Below are positions 7,547 through 15,892 of a DNA stretch of 31,783 nucleotides, piece after piece; the first letter of the stretch is position 1; each line of letters opens with the position of its first letter. Below the pieces are notes generated by a model. That model did no database searches, was not told where the DNA came from, and worked only from the letters and a program-made list of their open reading frames with translations. Source of the stretch: JAFARZ01 sp035651595. Lineage in GTDB: Bacteria > Actinomycetota > Actinomycetes > Streptosporangiales > Streptosporangiaceae. A program made the position numbers and the translations under genes. Location: NCBI GenBank assembly GCA_035651595.1, contig DASRFJ010000251.1, positions 1 to 31,783 of the forward strand, written 5' to 3'.

Positions 7547-10111
7547 TCACTCGGCGAGGCTGGCGCGCACCCGCCCAGCCTCGGGTACCCCTAGCTCGGC
7601 GAAGATCGCTAGCGCTCGCTGCCAGTGCTCGCGTGCCTGGCCGTGCCGGCCCGCGGTGGCCAGCACCCGGGCGATACCGTCGAGCGCCCGGGCCTGCTCG
7701 AACCGGTCGTCCGCCTGGCTGGCCAGTCCCAGCGCGGCACGGAACCGGGCGAGCGCCGACCTGGTCTCCCGCATGTCGTGCAGCGTTTCCCCGAGGGTAC
7801 TGAGCGTTTCGGTTTCCAGACCGCGGTCGCCTGTCTCCCGGCTGATCGCCAGCGCCCGGTGCAGGTAATCGAGCGCTTCGGAGTACTGCCGCAGCCGCTG
7901 GTGCACCGTGCCGATCGTGCCCAGCGCGCTGCCCTCACCGCCGCGGTCAGCGGTGCGCCGGCAGTTCACCAGCGCCCGTTCCAGCTGAGCCAGCGCCTCG
8001 GCGTGCCGGCCTAGCAGGCTGTACGTCGCGCCCAGGTTCCCCAGCGCGTACCCCTCGAGCCGTACCTCACCGAGCCCGGCGAAGACCGCGGCGGCCGCTC
8101 GTTGGTGCTCGGCGGCCTCGGTGTAGTGCCCCAGCCTGCGGTGCAGCGCGCCGAGGTTGATCAACTGGGCGCCCTCGCCGTACCGGTTGCCGGTCCGCTG
8201 GCAGATGGCCAGCGCTTCACCCATGTGGTGCAGCGCGGCCGGGTAGTCGCCCAGCCGTTCGTAGACCACGCCGAGGCGGCCCAGCGCCCTGGCCTCCCCC
8301 GCTGCCTCGCCGGCCTCGCGGTGGCCGGCCAGGGACTGTTCGAAGCAGCCCAGGGCCGTTCGGTAATCACCAAGCCACCAATGGACGCTGCCCAGGTTGG
8401 TGAGCACGCCAGCTCGCCCGCCGTCTTCCGCCGCTGCCGCGGCGGAATGGATGGCGAGCGCCTCGGTGTAATGCCCGCCGACCTCCAGCGCCCGCCACAG
8501 GACACCGGACAGGCCGACACTGTACCCAGGCCAGCCGTGCCGGCCCGCGTGCACCGCGGCCGCTGTCAGCGCCGGGCGCTGCTGGTCGAGCCAGCGCGCT
8601 GCCGCGGCCGGCTCGGTCACTGGCGGGGCAGGGGAGGACGAGGGCGGCGGATGCGGCCGAAGTGCCTGTTCGTGGGGGAACAAGGTGTCCATCGCCGCGG
8701 CCGCGGTACTCAGGAAATACTCGAGCAGGCGGACAGTTGCCGCGTCCCGCTCCGCTGGGCCGAGGTCCTCAGTGGCCCGTTCGGCGGCGTAAGCGCGCAG
8801 CAGGTCATGCATCGAGTACCTGCCCCGGCAGGTGCGGGCTACCAGGTGTGCGCTGGCCAGTTCGTCCAGCAGCGCCCGGGCCTGCCGCAGTGAGACCTCG
8901 GCCAGCGCCGCCAGCGCGTAGGCGTCGGTGTCCGGCCCCGGGTGCAATCCCAGCAGGCTGAACGCATGCGCCGCACCGCTGGTCAGGTGCTGGCACGACC
9001 AAGAAAACACAGACCTGACGGCGGTCCGCGAATCCTGGGCGACCTCCAGCAGGTCGAGGCGGTCTTGCTCACCCTGCAAGCCATCGAGCACGTCGGCGAG
9101 GGTCATGTCCGGGCGGGCGGCGGCCAGCTCGGCGGCGATCCGCAGCGCCAGCGGGAGCCGCGTGCAGCGTTCGGCGAGGGCCGCGGCCGACTCAGGCTCG
9201 GCGGCTACCCGGCGGCCGATCAGTGCCCCCAGCAGCGTGACCGCCTCCGCGGTGGTGAGCAAATCCAGGTCGACCCGGCAGGCGCCGTCCCTGGCGACCA
9301 GGCCGGCCAGGTCGTCCCGGCTGGTTACCAGCACAAAACAGGATGGGGAACCGGGAAGCAGCGGGCGCACCTGCTCGGCGCGGTGGGCGTTATCCAGCAC
9401 GACGAGCATCCGCCGGCCCGCCAGCATCGTGCGGTACCGCGCCGCCGACTCGGCTTCGTCGGCCGGGATCTGATCGCCGTCCACCCCCATCCCGCGCAGG
9501 AACCGGCCGAGCGCCTCGGCGGGTGCCAGTGGCCGCTGAGGGTCGTAGCCGCGCAGGTCCACGTAGAGCTGGCCGTCGGGGAACTGGTCAGCGACCCGGT
9601 GGGCCCAGTGCACGGCAAGCGCGGTCTTGCCCACGCCGGCGGTACCGGCCACCGCGGAGATCAGCACCGCTGGCCGCCGGCCCTCGCGATCGAGCAGCGC
9701 GTCCAGGTACGCGAGCTGGTCGTCCCGGCCGGTGAACCCGCGCACGTCCATCGGAAGCTGGCGAGGCACCAGCCGGCCCGTCGCGGCACCGCGGGTTCGT
9801 CCACCGCGACGGCCGGCCGGACGCCGGTTCTCCTCGACCCGGTCGCGGGCGGTGGCGAACGCGCCCTGTTCGGCGGGGCCGGCGCCGAGCAGGGCAATCA
9901 GGGTGTCGAACCTGTCTGCTGGTGGCAGCACCTGACCGGAGAGATACTCCCCGATGATCCCGTGCGACCAGCCCGTGGCCGCGGCCAGGTCGCGGTAGGT
10001 GAGGCTGGCGCCGCCTTGCTGCCTGCCATGCCGGCGGCGCAGCGCGCGCAGCAGCGCCGCGAGCTCTGGCAGCGTCCGTACCCCGGCGGCGTGCTGTGCG
10101 AGTCCGCCCAC
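7547..10111 (-). CDS. STAND-family regulator: HTH, NB-ARC ATPase, TPR repeats
   Basis: About 854 residues. The N-terminal 70 residues form an XRE-like helix-turn-helix (LTYRDLAAATGWSHGIIGEY). Next comes an NB-ARC/AfsR-type ATPase with a P-loop AGTAGVGKTAL near residue 155 and Walker B RMLVVLDNAH. A winged-helix segment (SMHDLLRAYAAERA) follows. The last about 280 residues are TPR repeats such as AGVLTNLGSVHWWLGDYRTAL. Such proteins act as cytoplasmic signal-dependent transcription regulators in actinomycetes. The open frame continues to 10750, but that part is the reverse image of the neighbouring gene. GTG 10111 is the nearest start before the HTH, with no good ribosome binding site; GTG 10132 (preceded by AGGG) is also possible. 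Flanked by two CBM2 proteins and ends 13 bases from the first. Confidence 0.88.
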   Translation of the reverse strand: MGGLAQHAAGVRTLPELAALLRALRRRHGRQQGGASLTYRDLAAATGWSHGIIGEYLSGQVLPPADRFDTLIALLGAGPAEQGAFATARDRVEENRRPAGRRGGRTRGAATGRLVPRQLPMDVRGFTGRDDQLAYLDALLDREGRRPAVLISAVAGTAGVGKTALAVHWAHRVADQFPDGQLYVDLRGYDPQRPLAPAEALGRFLRGMGVDGDQIPADEAESAARYRTMLAGRRMLVVLDNAHRAEQVRPLLPGSPSCFVLVTSRDDLAGLVARDGACRVDLDLLTTAEAVTLLGALIGRRVAAEPESAAALAERCTRLPLALRIAAELAAARPDMTLADVLDGLQGEQDRLDLLEVAQDSRTAVRSVFSWSCQHLTSGAAHAFSLLGLHPGPDTDAYALAALAEVSLRQARALLDELASAHLVARTCRGRYSMHDLLRAYAAERATEDLGPAERDAATVRLLEYFLSTAAAAMDTLFPHEQALRPHPPPSSSPAPPVTEPAAAARWLDQQRPALTAAAVHAGRHGWPGYSVGLSGVLWRALEVGGHYTEALAIHSAAAAAEDGGRAGVLTNLGSVHWWLGDYRTALGCFEQSLAGHREAGEAAGEARALGRLGVVYERLGDYPAALHHMGEALAICQRTGNRYGEGAQLINLGALHRRLGHYTEAAEHQRAAAAVFAGLGEVRLEGYALGNLGATYSLLGRHAEALAQLERALVNCRRTADRGGEGSALGTIGTVHQRLRQYSEALDYLHRALAISRETGDRGLETETLSTLGETLHDMRETRSALARFRAALGLASQADDRFEQARALDGIARVLATAGRHGQAREHWQRALAIFAELGVPEAGRVRASLAE

Positions 10112-10222
10112 GTGCGGGCGGTCGCGCTGCACTACACCCTGCCCGCCGGCCACGTCCGCGCGTACCCAACTGTCGATGGGGGCAGGATAACCGGGGTCGG
10201 GGCAACTGGCACCGGCCCGCAC

Positions 10223-10272
10223 CACGGGACGCGGGACCAGGTTGCGCCCGTGGTCCCGCGCCCGGACCCGTG
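10223..10272 (-). terminator. long two-part hairpin after the FN3-CBM2 gene
   Basis: A perfect 10-base stem, CGCGGGACCA (10230-10239) with TGGTCCCGCG (10251-10260), is extended by outer arms CACGGG (10223-10228) and CCCGTG (10267-10272). It begins three bases beyond the stop codon of the FN3-CBM2 gene, between it and the STAND regulator transcribed in the same direction. A strong terminator or mRNA-stabilising hairpin. Confidence 0.6.
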
Positions 10273-10275
10273 GTG

Positions 10276-11289
10276 TCAGCTGGACGTGCAGGGCTGCCCG
10301 TTCAGGGTGAAGCCTGACGGCGGGCTGAACGGGCTGACCGAGCCCTCGAAGCCGACGAAAGTTTCCCCGCCGGGGCCGATCGTGGCGTTGTACGAGGCCG
10401 CGGTGAGGGTGCCGCCGGTAGCGGTGCGGGTCAGCGTGCCGCCGAAGGTGGTCGAGACGGTGGTGTTCGACGGCATCGTGAACGTGATCGACCAGCTGCT
10501 GAGCGGAGCGGCGGTGTTGTTGATGATCGTCACGTAGGCGGTGAAGCCGGGCGGGTAAGTGGTCAGGAAGAACTGGCAAGAGGGGAGCTGGCTTGGGGTA
10601 AGGGTCGTCACCGTGGTCGGGTTCGACCTGGCCGAGCGGTTGCCCCGGGCGTCGAAGGCGACGACGGCGAACTGGTAGGAGGTCGCCGGGGTCAGCCCGA
10701 AGACCTGCTGGACCTGGTCGCCGGGGACCAGCGTGTCGATGGTGGTCCACGTCCCGTTTTCAAGCTCCTGCAAGTCGTACCCGGTGACCTGCACGTTGTC
10801 CGTGGACGAGCCCCACGACAAGGTGGTCATCGTCGTGGTCGTGCCGCTGGCTACCGGCGCTGGCGGTTGCGTCGGAGGCACGCTGTCGGGTGCGGAGAGC
10901 GTGGTGAACGTCACCGGGCTGGACGGAGGACTGGTGGTGTAGCCGAGGCCAGCGACCGGGACCGAGTACACCCGGAATGTATAGGTGGTGCCGTGCGTGA
11001 GGTTCGTCAGATGCAGGTAGCCGAACACCGGGTTCGCGGTGGGGTACTGTTGCCACCGCCCGTTGGCCAGGAGCTGCACCACGTCACCGCCGCTCGCTCC
11101 GCTGCTCGACCAGGTGAGGTCGGCGGTGGTGTCCGACACGTGCTGCGCCTGCAGGCCGGTGGGCGCGGGCAGCGGCGAATCCGCCAGCGCGGCCGACGGT
11201 GCCAGCGACAGCACTCCCAGGCACAGCCCGGCCAGGGCCAGTGCCGTCCCGAGCACCCTGCACGGTAGCGGAATACGTTTCACCTTCAT
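10276..11289 (-). CDS. secreted protein with two fibronectin III domains and a C-terminal CBM2
   Basis: A 337-residue exported protein. Residues 1-36 form a signal peptide (LGTALALAGLCLGVLSLA, cleavage near AALADS). FN3 domains span about 40-130 (LPAPTGLQAQHVSDTTADL) and 138-230 (TTLSWGSSTDNVQVTGYDL). A family 2-like carbohydrate-binding module runs from Cys238 to Cys334 (VTIINNTAAPLSSWSITF, then GFTLNGQPC). FN3 linkers plus CBM2 are typical appendages of extracellular glycosidases, but no catalytic domain is present, so this is a binding or adhesion protein by inference. ATG 11289 is preceded by AAAGGG. It lies downstream of the MerR regulator gene and upstream of the STAND regulator, all on the minus strand. 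Confidence 0.87.
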   Translation of the reverse strand: MKVKRIPLPCRVLGTALALAGLCLGVLSLAPSAALADSPLPAPTGLQAQHVSDTTADLTWSSSGASGGDVVQLLANGRWQQYPTANPVFGYLHLTNLTHGTTYTFRVYSVPVAGLGYTTSPPSSPVTFTTLSAPDSVPPTQPPAPVASGTTTTMTTLSWGSSTDNVQVTGYDLQELENGTWTTIDTLVPGDQVQQVFGLTPATSYQFAVVAFDARGNRSARSNPTTVTTLTPSQLPSCQFFLTTYPPGFTAYVTIINNTAAPLSSWSITFTMPSNTTVSTTFGGTLTRTATGGTLTAASYNATIGPGGETFVGFEGSVSPFSPPSGFTLNGQPCTSS

Positions 11290-11350
11290 GGCAGACCCTT
11301 TCGACGTGGGCGGCCCGTGCTGTCCCGGGCGCGCCCACGCGACATCATCC

Positions 11351-11386
11351 CTGTCCGCGGCCCGGATCCAGCCAGATCCTGGACAG
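11351..11386. promoter_or_regulatory. nested inverted repeats upstream of the FN3-CBM2 gene
   Basis: CTGTCC (11351-11356) and GGACAG (11381-11386) enclose an inner pair GGATC (11364-11368) and GATCC (11375-11379). The element lies in the 152-base gap between the MerR regulator and the FN3-CBM2 gene, about 60-100 bases before the latter's start. It could be an operator or a small hairpin ending the regulator transcript. Confidence 0.3.
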
Positions 11387-11441
11387 CCTTGGACCGCGTC
11401 GGACAACGCGGATGCGCGGCGCGGGCTGTCGTATGCCGTCG

Positions 11442-12320
11442 TCAGGGCAGCCGAGCGATGACCCGCACGGCTTGCGGCAGGTCGGCAAGCGTGCTGACTC
11501 CGGGCGGGAGGTTCTCCGGTGCCCAGCCGGGTCCGCAGGCGGCGATCAGCGCGGGCCGGGGGCGTGCCGTCTCCGCGGCGGCGATCTGGACATGATCGGC
11601 GGTGCCCGGTGCGTGGGCCCAGAGTACGACGGCGGTCGGTCCGGTCTTGGCGATGGCGTCTCGCAGCACGTTCACGGGGACGCGGGCGCCGAGCATCCGG
11701 CTGCGCCGATCCTGCTCGGCGAGCGCGGCCGCGAGCGCCTCGAGGGGAAGGCTGTGCAGTTCGTCCGGCGCGCACGCCAGCAGCACCGAGGGGCGTGCGG
11801 CCGGCCTGGCCACGGCGCTCAGCGCGGCAGATATCGCGGCCGAGAGCAGGTGCTCGGCGGCGATGTACCGGCTGAGGACCGAATGCCGCCGGCCGATTTC
11901 GCGCAACGTCGGCGCGAACACGGTGGTCCATGCCGGTACCACTCCGTCAGCCAGCGCACGGCTGGCGATTTGCTCCAGAGCGGCGGGATCGAGTGCCAGT
12001 GCCGCGCGGCGCAGGCTCACCACGAGGCGTGATCTCGTCAGGCCGGTATCCTCGTCGCCGATTTCGTCGCGATGGTCCGGGTTGCGCAGGTCTCGGGCTA
12101 TGCGGGCCGCTTCGGCGGGGGTCACTCCCTGGATCACGAGCTGGCGCATGACTTCCAGGCGGGCGAAGTCGCGGCGATTATAACGGCGGTGCCGTCCCGG
12201 ATCCCGGCGGGACGGGCCAAGCCCGTACCTGCGGTCCCAGGTTCGGACGGTGGTGGCCGCGATGCCCAGTCTGCGGGCGACCTCACCCGCGCTCAGGCCG
12301 GACTCCGGCACCTCTGTCAC
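11442..12320 (-). CDS. litR: MerR-family regulator with cobalamin-binding-type domain (LitR/CarH-like)
   Basis: A 292-residue protein. Residues about 9-75 form a MerR winged helix (VRTWDRRYGLGPSRRDPGRH). A four-helix segment (about 100-170) and a B12-binding-type Rossmann fold (about 178-290) follow. CarH/LitR proteins repress carotenoid genes in the dark using adenosylcobalamin and release DNA in light. In the helical segment the family motif Trp-x9-Glu-His appears as His146-x9-Glu156-His157, so the adenosyl-capping Trp is replaced. The cobalt-ligand motif is ELHSLP (His189 kept, the usual Gly replaced by Pro). Binding of adenosylcobalamin is therefore uncertain. GTG 12320 has GGGAGG four bases upstream and overlaps the crtI stop by four bases (GTGA), so the two are translationally coupled. 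Confidence 0.82.
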   Translation of the reverse strand: MTEVPESGLSAGEVARRLGIAATTVRTWDRRYGLGPSRRDPGRHRRYNRRDFARLEVMRQLVIQGVTPAEAARIARDLRNPDHRDEIGDEDTGLTRSRLVVSLRRAALALDPAALEQIASRALADGVVPAWTTVFAPTLREIGRRHSVLSRYIAAEHLLSAAISAALSAVARPAARPSVLLACAPDELHSLPLEALAAALAEQDRRSRMLGARVPVNVLRDAIAKTGPTAVVLWAHAPGTADHVQIAAAETARPRPALIAACGPGWAPENLPPGVSTLADLPQAVRVIARLP

Positions 12321-13801
12321 GCAGCCTCCCGGCGGGATGTTCGGGTTATCCGTTCCGCGGCGAGCCGCGCGGAAACCAGCACCATAGGCATGCCCACCCC
12401 GGGCTGGGTGCCGGATCCCACGAAAACCACGTTCTCCAGTCCCGGCGCGATGTTGCCAGGCCGTAGCGGGCCAGTCTGGCGGAACGTGTGCGCGCTGGCA
12501 AACGGCGTCCCGGCCGCCATGCCGCGGCCGGCCCAGTCGGCCGGGGTCGTTATCTGCCGGATGTCCCGGAACTGCGCGAGCGGGTGGCCGCGACTGGCCA
12601 GGGTTCGCAGCAGTTCTTCGGCGTAAGCCGGGCCACGGGCGGTCCAGTCGATCCCCGCGTCCGTGTTGGGTACCGGGGCGAGGATGTAGTAGGAGTGGTG
12701 GCCAGACGGTGCCAGAGCCGGATCGGTGCGGGTGGCATTGGTGACGAACAACGACGGGTCGGACATGAGCCTGCCATGCCGGGTCACGTCGTCGAACGTG
12801 GCCTTCCACGCCGCGCCGAAGAGCACGTTGTGATGAGCCAGGGTGCTGTCTACGTCCGCCGAACCGGCGTGCAGGACCACGCAGGAAGGCGAGTATCTCA
12901 GGTTGCGGCGCAGCGGGCGGTGCAGCAGATCGCGGTATGCGACCGGGAGGTCCGGATTCAGTACCACGACGTCGGCGGCGATGCGCTCCCCATCCCTCGT
13001 CCGTATCGCGCGAGCCCGCCGGCCGGTGATCTCGACGCCGGTCACCTCGCGACCGTAGTCGATGGTCACCCCGTGTTTGACGGCCGCCGCGGCCAGGGTT
13101 TCGGCGACCGTGTGCATGCCGCCCCTCGGGAAGTAGACCCCGGCCACGGTGTCCAGGTAGGCGATGACGGCATAGCTGGCCAGCGCGCGGTGCGGAGCGA
13201 CGCCGGCGTACAGGGACTGGAAGGAGAAAACCCGCTGGAGCCGCGGATCACCGAAGAACTGGGCGACCTTCGCGGACAGCCGGCGGAAGCCGCCGCGGAC
13301 GATCAGCCGGGCCAGGTCCGGACCCAGCAGGTCGTACGGGGAGTCGAGGTTCCGGTCGATGAAGCGCTTCCACTCCAGCCGGTACAGGCCGTCCAGGTAA
13401 TCGACGAACCGCAGGTAGCCGTCGGCCTCCCGCGGCCCGCACAACCGTGCGATCTCCGCCGCGGTGCCTTCGGTGCTGGCGCGGATGTCCAGGGCTGACC
13501 CGTCCGGGAAATGGGCTCGGTAGGCCGGATCCAGGCGCACCAGGTCGAGCCAGTCGGCTAGCCGTTCGCTGACTGAGTTCAGGGTCTCGTCGAGGAGGTG
13601 CGGCAGGGTCAGGACGGTCGGGCCGGTATCGAACCGGTACCCGTCGATTTCGAGCTGGCCGATGCGGCCACCGGCACTCTTCTCGCGCTCAAGCACGGTG
13701 ACGCGCCGCCCGGCGCCGGCCAGGCGCAGCGCGCAGGCCAGGCCGCCGAGTCCGGCGCCGACGATGACGACGTGATCGGTCGGCCCACTCACAGTACGCA
13801 T
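12317..13801 (-). CDS. crtI: phytoene desaturase
   Basis: A 494-residue FAD-dependent desaturase that converts phytoene to lycopene at the membrane. The N-terminal dinucleotide-binding fold is clear (VVIVGAGLGGLACALRLAG, then VTVLEREKSAGGRIG), as is the C-terminal FAD motif VVFVGSGTQPGVGMPMVL. Length fits the bacterial CrtI family. ATG 13801 is preceded by CGGAGAAACC, a good ribosome binding site; the frame opens further to 13873, but that would run across the divergent promoter. It is the first gene of a minus-strand pair with the LitR-like regulator and is divergent from crtB. Confidence 0.93.
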   Translation of the reverse strand: MRTVSGPTDHVVIVGAGLGGLACALRLAGAGRRVTVLEREKSAGGRIGQLEIDGYRFDTGPTVLTLPHLLDETLNSVSERLADWLDLVRLDPAYRAHFPDGSALDIRASTEGTAAEIARLCGPREADGYLRFVDYLDGLYRLEWKRFIDRNLDSPYDLLGPDLARLIVRGGFRRLSAKVAQFFGDPRLQRVFSFQSLYAGVAPHRALASYAVIAYLDTVAGVYFPRGGMHTVAETLAAAAVKHGVTIDYGREVTGVEITGRRARAIRTRDGERIAADVVVLNPDLPVAYRDLLHRPLRRNLRYSPSCVVLHAGSADVDSTLAHHNVLFGAAWKATFDDVTRHGRLMSDPSLFVTNATRTDPALAPSGHHSYYILAPVPNTDAGIDWTARGPAYAEELLRTLASRGHPLAQFRDIRQITTPADWAGRGMAAGTPFASAHTFRQTGPLRPGNIAPGLENVVFVGSGTQPGVGMPMVLVSARLAAERITRTSRREAA

Positions 13802-13856
13802 GGTTTCTCCGTCGGGTTGCCGGCTTTCTTGCGCCACCTTACATCGTCGGCTAGAT

Positions 13857-13877
13857 TGCATCGATATCTGCATCGAT
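13857..13877. promoter_or_regulatory. paired TGCATCGAT direct repeat in the crtI-crtB divergent promoter
   Basis: The nine-base word TGCATCGAT occurs at 13857-13865 and again at 13869-13877, a 12-base spacing that places both on nearly the same DNA face. Each copy holds the palindrome ATCGAT. The 91-base region between the two divergent crt starts has little room for anything else, and the second copy ends five bases before the crtB ribosome binding site. It is the best candidate operator for the neighbouring LitR-like regulator. This is inference from position and symmetry. Confidence 0.45.
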
Positions 13878-13892
13878 TTTTAAGGACATGTG

Positions 13893-14813
13893 ATGGTCGG
13901 ACGACACGACCCTCCGGCGCCCCCGCTGGACGGCGCGTACCGAGGCTGCCGGGCCATTCACCGGGCGCACGGGCGCAGCTACTACCTGGCCACCCGGTTG
14001 CTGCCGGCGTGGAAACGGCGGCATGTGCATTCGCTCTATGCCTTCACTCGCTACACCGACGACATCGTCGACTCGCCCAGGGCGGCCGGACGACCCGGTG
14101 ACGCTGGCGTTGGCCTGGACGCGTGGGCCGGCCGCTTCTATGCCACGCTTGACGGCTCGGGGCAGGCCGATGATCCGATCCTGCTGGCCGTCGGGCACAC
14201 CATCGCGGTATTCGGCCTGGACGTTGCCGATTTCGACGCGTTCTTCGCCAGCATGGCGATGGACCTGCGGATCGGCGGATACGCCTGCTACGACGACCTG
14301 CTCACGTATATGGAGGGCTCGGCCGCGGTGATAGGGACCATGATGCTGCCGATCTTGCTGGCGGACGAGGACGATTGGCGCCCTGAGCCGCCAGCCAGAT
14401 ACGCGACGGTCCGGGAGTCGGCACGGCAGCTCGGATATGCCTTTCAGCTCACCAACTTCCTCCGCGATGTCGCGGAGGATGTGCGGATCGGCCGCTGCTA
14501 CCTGCCGGTCGCGGACCTGGATCGCTTCGGCGTGCGCCGCGCCGACCTGTGCGCGGGATCGGCGAGCGCCGCGGTACGGCACCTCATCGCGTTCGAGATC
14601 GAGCGCGCACGTGCGCACTACCGCGCGGCCGCGCCGGGGATCGCGCTACTGCCGCCACGATCCCGGCGCTGTGTCCGGCTGGCCTTCAGCGTCTACGGAG
14701 CGATACTCGACCGGATCGAGCAGGCGGGTTATGACGTGCTGGCCGGGCGTGCCGTGGTGCCGCGGCGGCAGCGGGCAGCAGCCGTCATCCGGGAGCTGGC
14801 GAGGCCGGCATGA
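13893..14813 (+). CDS. crtB: phytoene synthase
   Basis: A 306-residue squalene/phytoene synthase-family enzyme that condenses two GGPP into phytoene. The first Asp-rich motif is DDIVD at residues 56-60 (YAFTRYTDDIVD). The second is in QLTNFLRDVAEDVRIGRCYLP, the usual prenyl-diphosphate and magnesium site. ATG 13893 has AAGGA six to seven bases upstream; GTG 13890 directly before is an alternative. Its stop overlaps the crtE start (ATGA at 14810-14813). First gene of the plus-strand operon crtB-crtE-crtYc-crtYd. Confidence 0.94.
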   Translation: MVGRHDPPAPPLDGAYRGCRAIHRAHGRSYYLATRLLPAWKRRHVHSLYAFTRYTDDIVDSPRAAGRPGDAGVGLDAWAGRFYATLDGSGQADDPILLAVGHTIAVFGLDVADFDAFFASMAMDLRIGGYACYDDLLTYMEGSAAVIGTMMLPILLADEDDWRPEPPARYATVRESARQLGYAFQLTNFLRDVAEDVRIGRCYLPVADLDRFGVRRADLCAGSASAAVRHLIAFEIERARAHYRAAAPGIALLPPRSRRCVRLAFSVYGAILDRIEQAGYDVLAGRAVVPRRQRAAAVIRELARPA

Positions 14814-15892
14814 CCGCGGGCGTTGGCACGGACAGGCCCGTCGACCTCGCATTCATCGCCGGGCGGCTCCGTCCCTACCTGGCCGGCCTGCTCACGGCCG
14901 AGCAAGCGGCCTGGAAGGAACGCGGAGCTCCCTGGTGGGACGTCCCCGAGGCGCTCGCGGTCTATACCGACGGCGGGAAGGCGCTGCGTCCGCGGTTCTG
15001 CTACTGGGGTCACGCGCTGAGCGGGAAGCGAGCCGGTGCCGCGCTGCTGCGGGCGTGCGCCGCGCTGGAACTGCTGCACGCGTTCGCGCTCATCCACGAC
15101 GACCTCATGGATGGGTCCGGCACACGCCGGGGAGGCCCGGCTTTGCACCGCCGGTTCGCCGAAGAGCATCGTCGGCATCGCTGGGCCTCTGACGCGGACG
15201 CGTACGGCTGCGCCACGGCGCTGCTGAGCGGCGATTTCGCGTTCGCCCTCGCCAACCGCCTGGCCGGCGCGCTGCCTCGCCGGGCACGGGACGTATGGGC
15301 GGACATCGTCGAGGATCTCACGATCGGCCAGTTCCTCGACTTGGCCGGGGCAGCGCGCCGGGACCGTTCCCCCGGGGTTGCACGCACTACCGCGCTGCTG
15401 AAATCCGGGCGGTACACGGTGACCGGCCCGCTTCGGCTCGGCGCGGCAGTGGCTGGCTCAACAGAGCTGCCCCCCGATCTGGTTCGTTACGGCGACCTCG
15501 TGGGTGAGGCGTTCCAGTTCCGCGACGATCTGCTGGGAGTCTTCGGAGACCCGCGGCGGACAGGGAAGCCAGTGGGCGAGGACCTGCGGGCAGGCAAGCC
15601 GACCCTGCTGATCGCGTCGGCCGCCGTGCTGCTGCCGCCCGCCAAGCGGCCGCTGCTGTCGCGGATCGGATCGTCCGAGGTCACGGGTGCGGACATCGCC
15701 GAACTTACCGACGCGCTCGACACATGCGGCGTGCGCGACCGGGTCGAGTTCCGGATAACCAGGAATGTACGTGCCGCCTGCGCGCTGGCACGTGGCAGCG
15801 CCGCGCCCTCCCCTGTACGGGAGGCATTGTGCGCCATGGCCTCCGTGGCCGTCGGCGGCCGGGCATCCGACGGAGGTGAGCGGCGTGGATAA
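14810..15892 (+). CDS. crtE: polyprenyl diphosphate synthase (geranylgeranyl diphosphate synthase)
   Basis: A 360-residue trans-prenyltransferase expected to make GGPP for the carotenoid pathway. The first Asp-rich motif is HDDLMD, with Asp97, Asp98 and Asp101. The second is FQFRDDLLGVFGD (Asp239-Asp240), in the form common among actinobacterial GGPP synthases. Residues LRPRF (about 59-63) give the usual diphosphate-binding Arg. Start ATG overlaps the crtB stop by four bases, indicating translational coupling, and its end overlaps the crtYc start by eight bases. Chain length is inferred from the pathway context, not from a residue test. Confidence 0.9.
   Translation: MTAGVGTDRPVDLAFIAGRLRPYLAGLLTAEQAAWKERGAPWWDVPEALAVYTDGGKALRPRFCYWGHALSGKRAGAALLRACAALELLHAFALIHDDLMDGSGTRRGGPALHRRFAEEHRRHRWASDADAYGCATALLSGDFAFALANRLAGALPRRARDVWADIVEDLTIGQFLDLAGAARRDRSPGVARTTALLKSGRYTVTGPLRLGAAVAGSTELPPDLVRYGDLVGEAFQFRDDLLGVFGDPRRTGKPVGEDLRAGKPTLLIASAAVLLPPAKRPLLSRIGSSEVTGADIAELTDALDTCGVRDRVEFRITRNVRAACALARGSAAPSPVREALCAMASVAVGGRASDGGERRG

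Noticed and set aside
8942..10537. Long plus-strand open frame over the STAND regulator
   Set aside because: Antisense shadow of the NB-ARC region; no family-like sequence.
10112..10750. N-terminal extension of the STAND regulator
   Set aside because: His/Arg/Pro-rich and the mirror of the FN3-CBM2 gene; the HTH begins just after GTG 10111.
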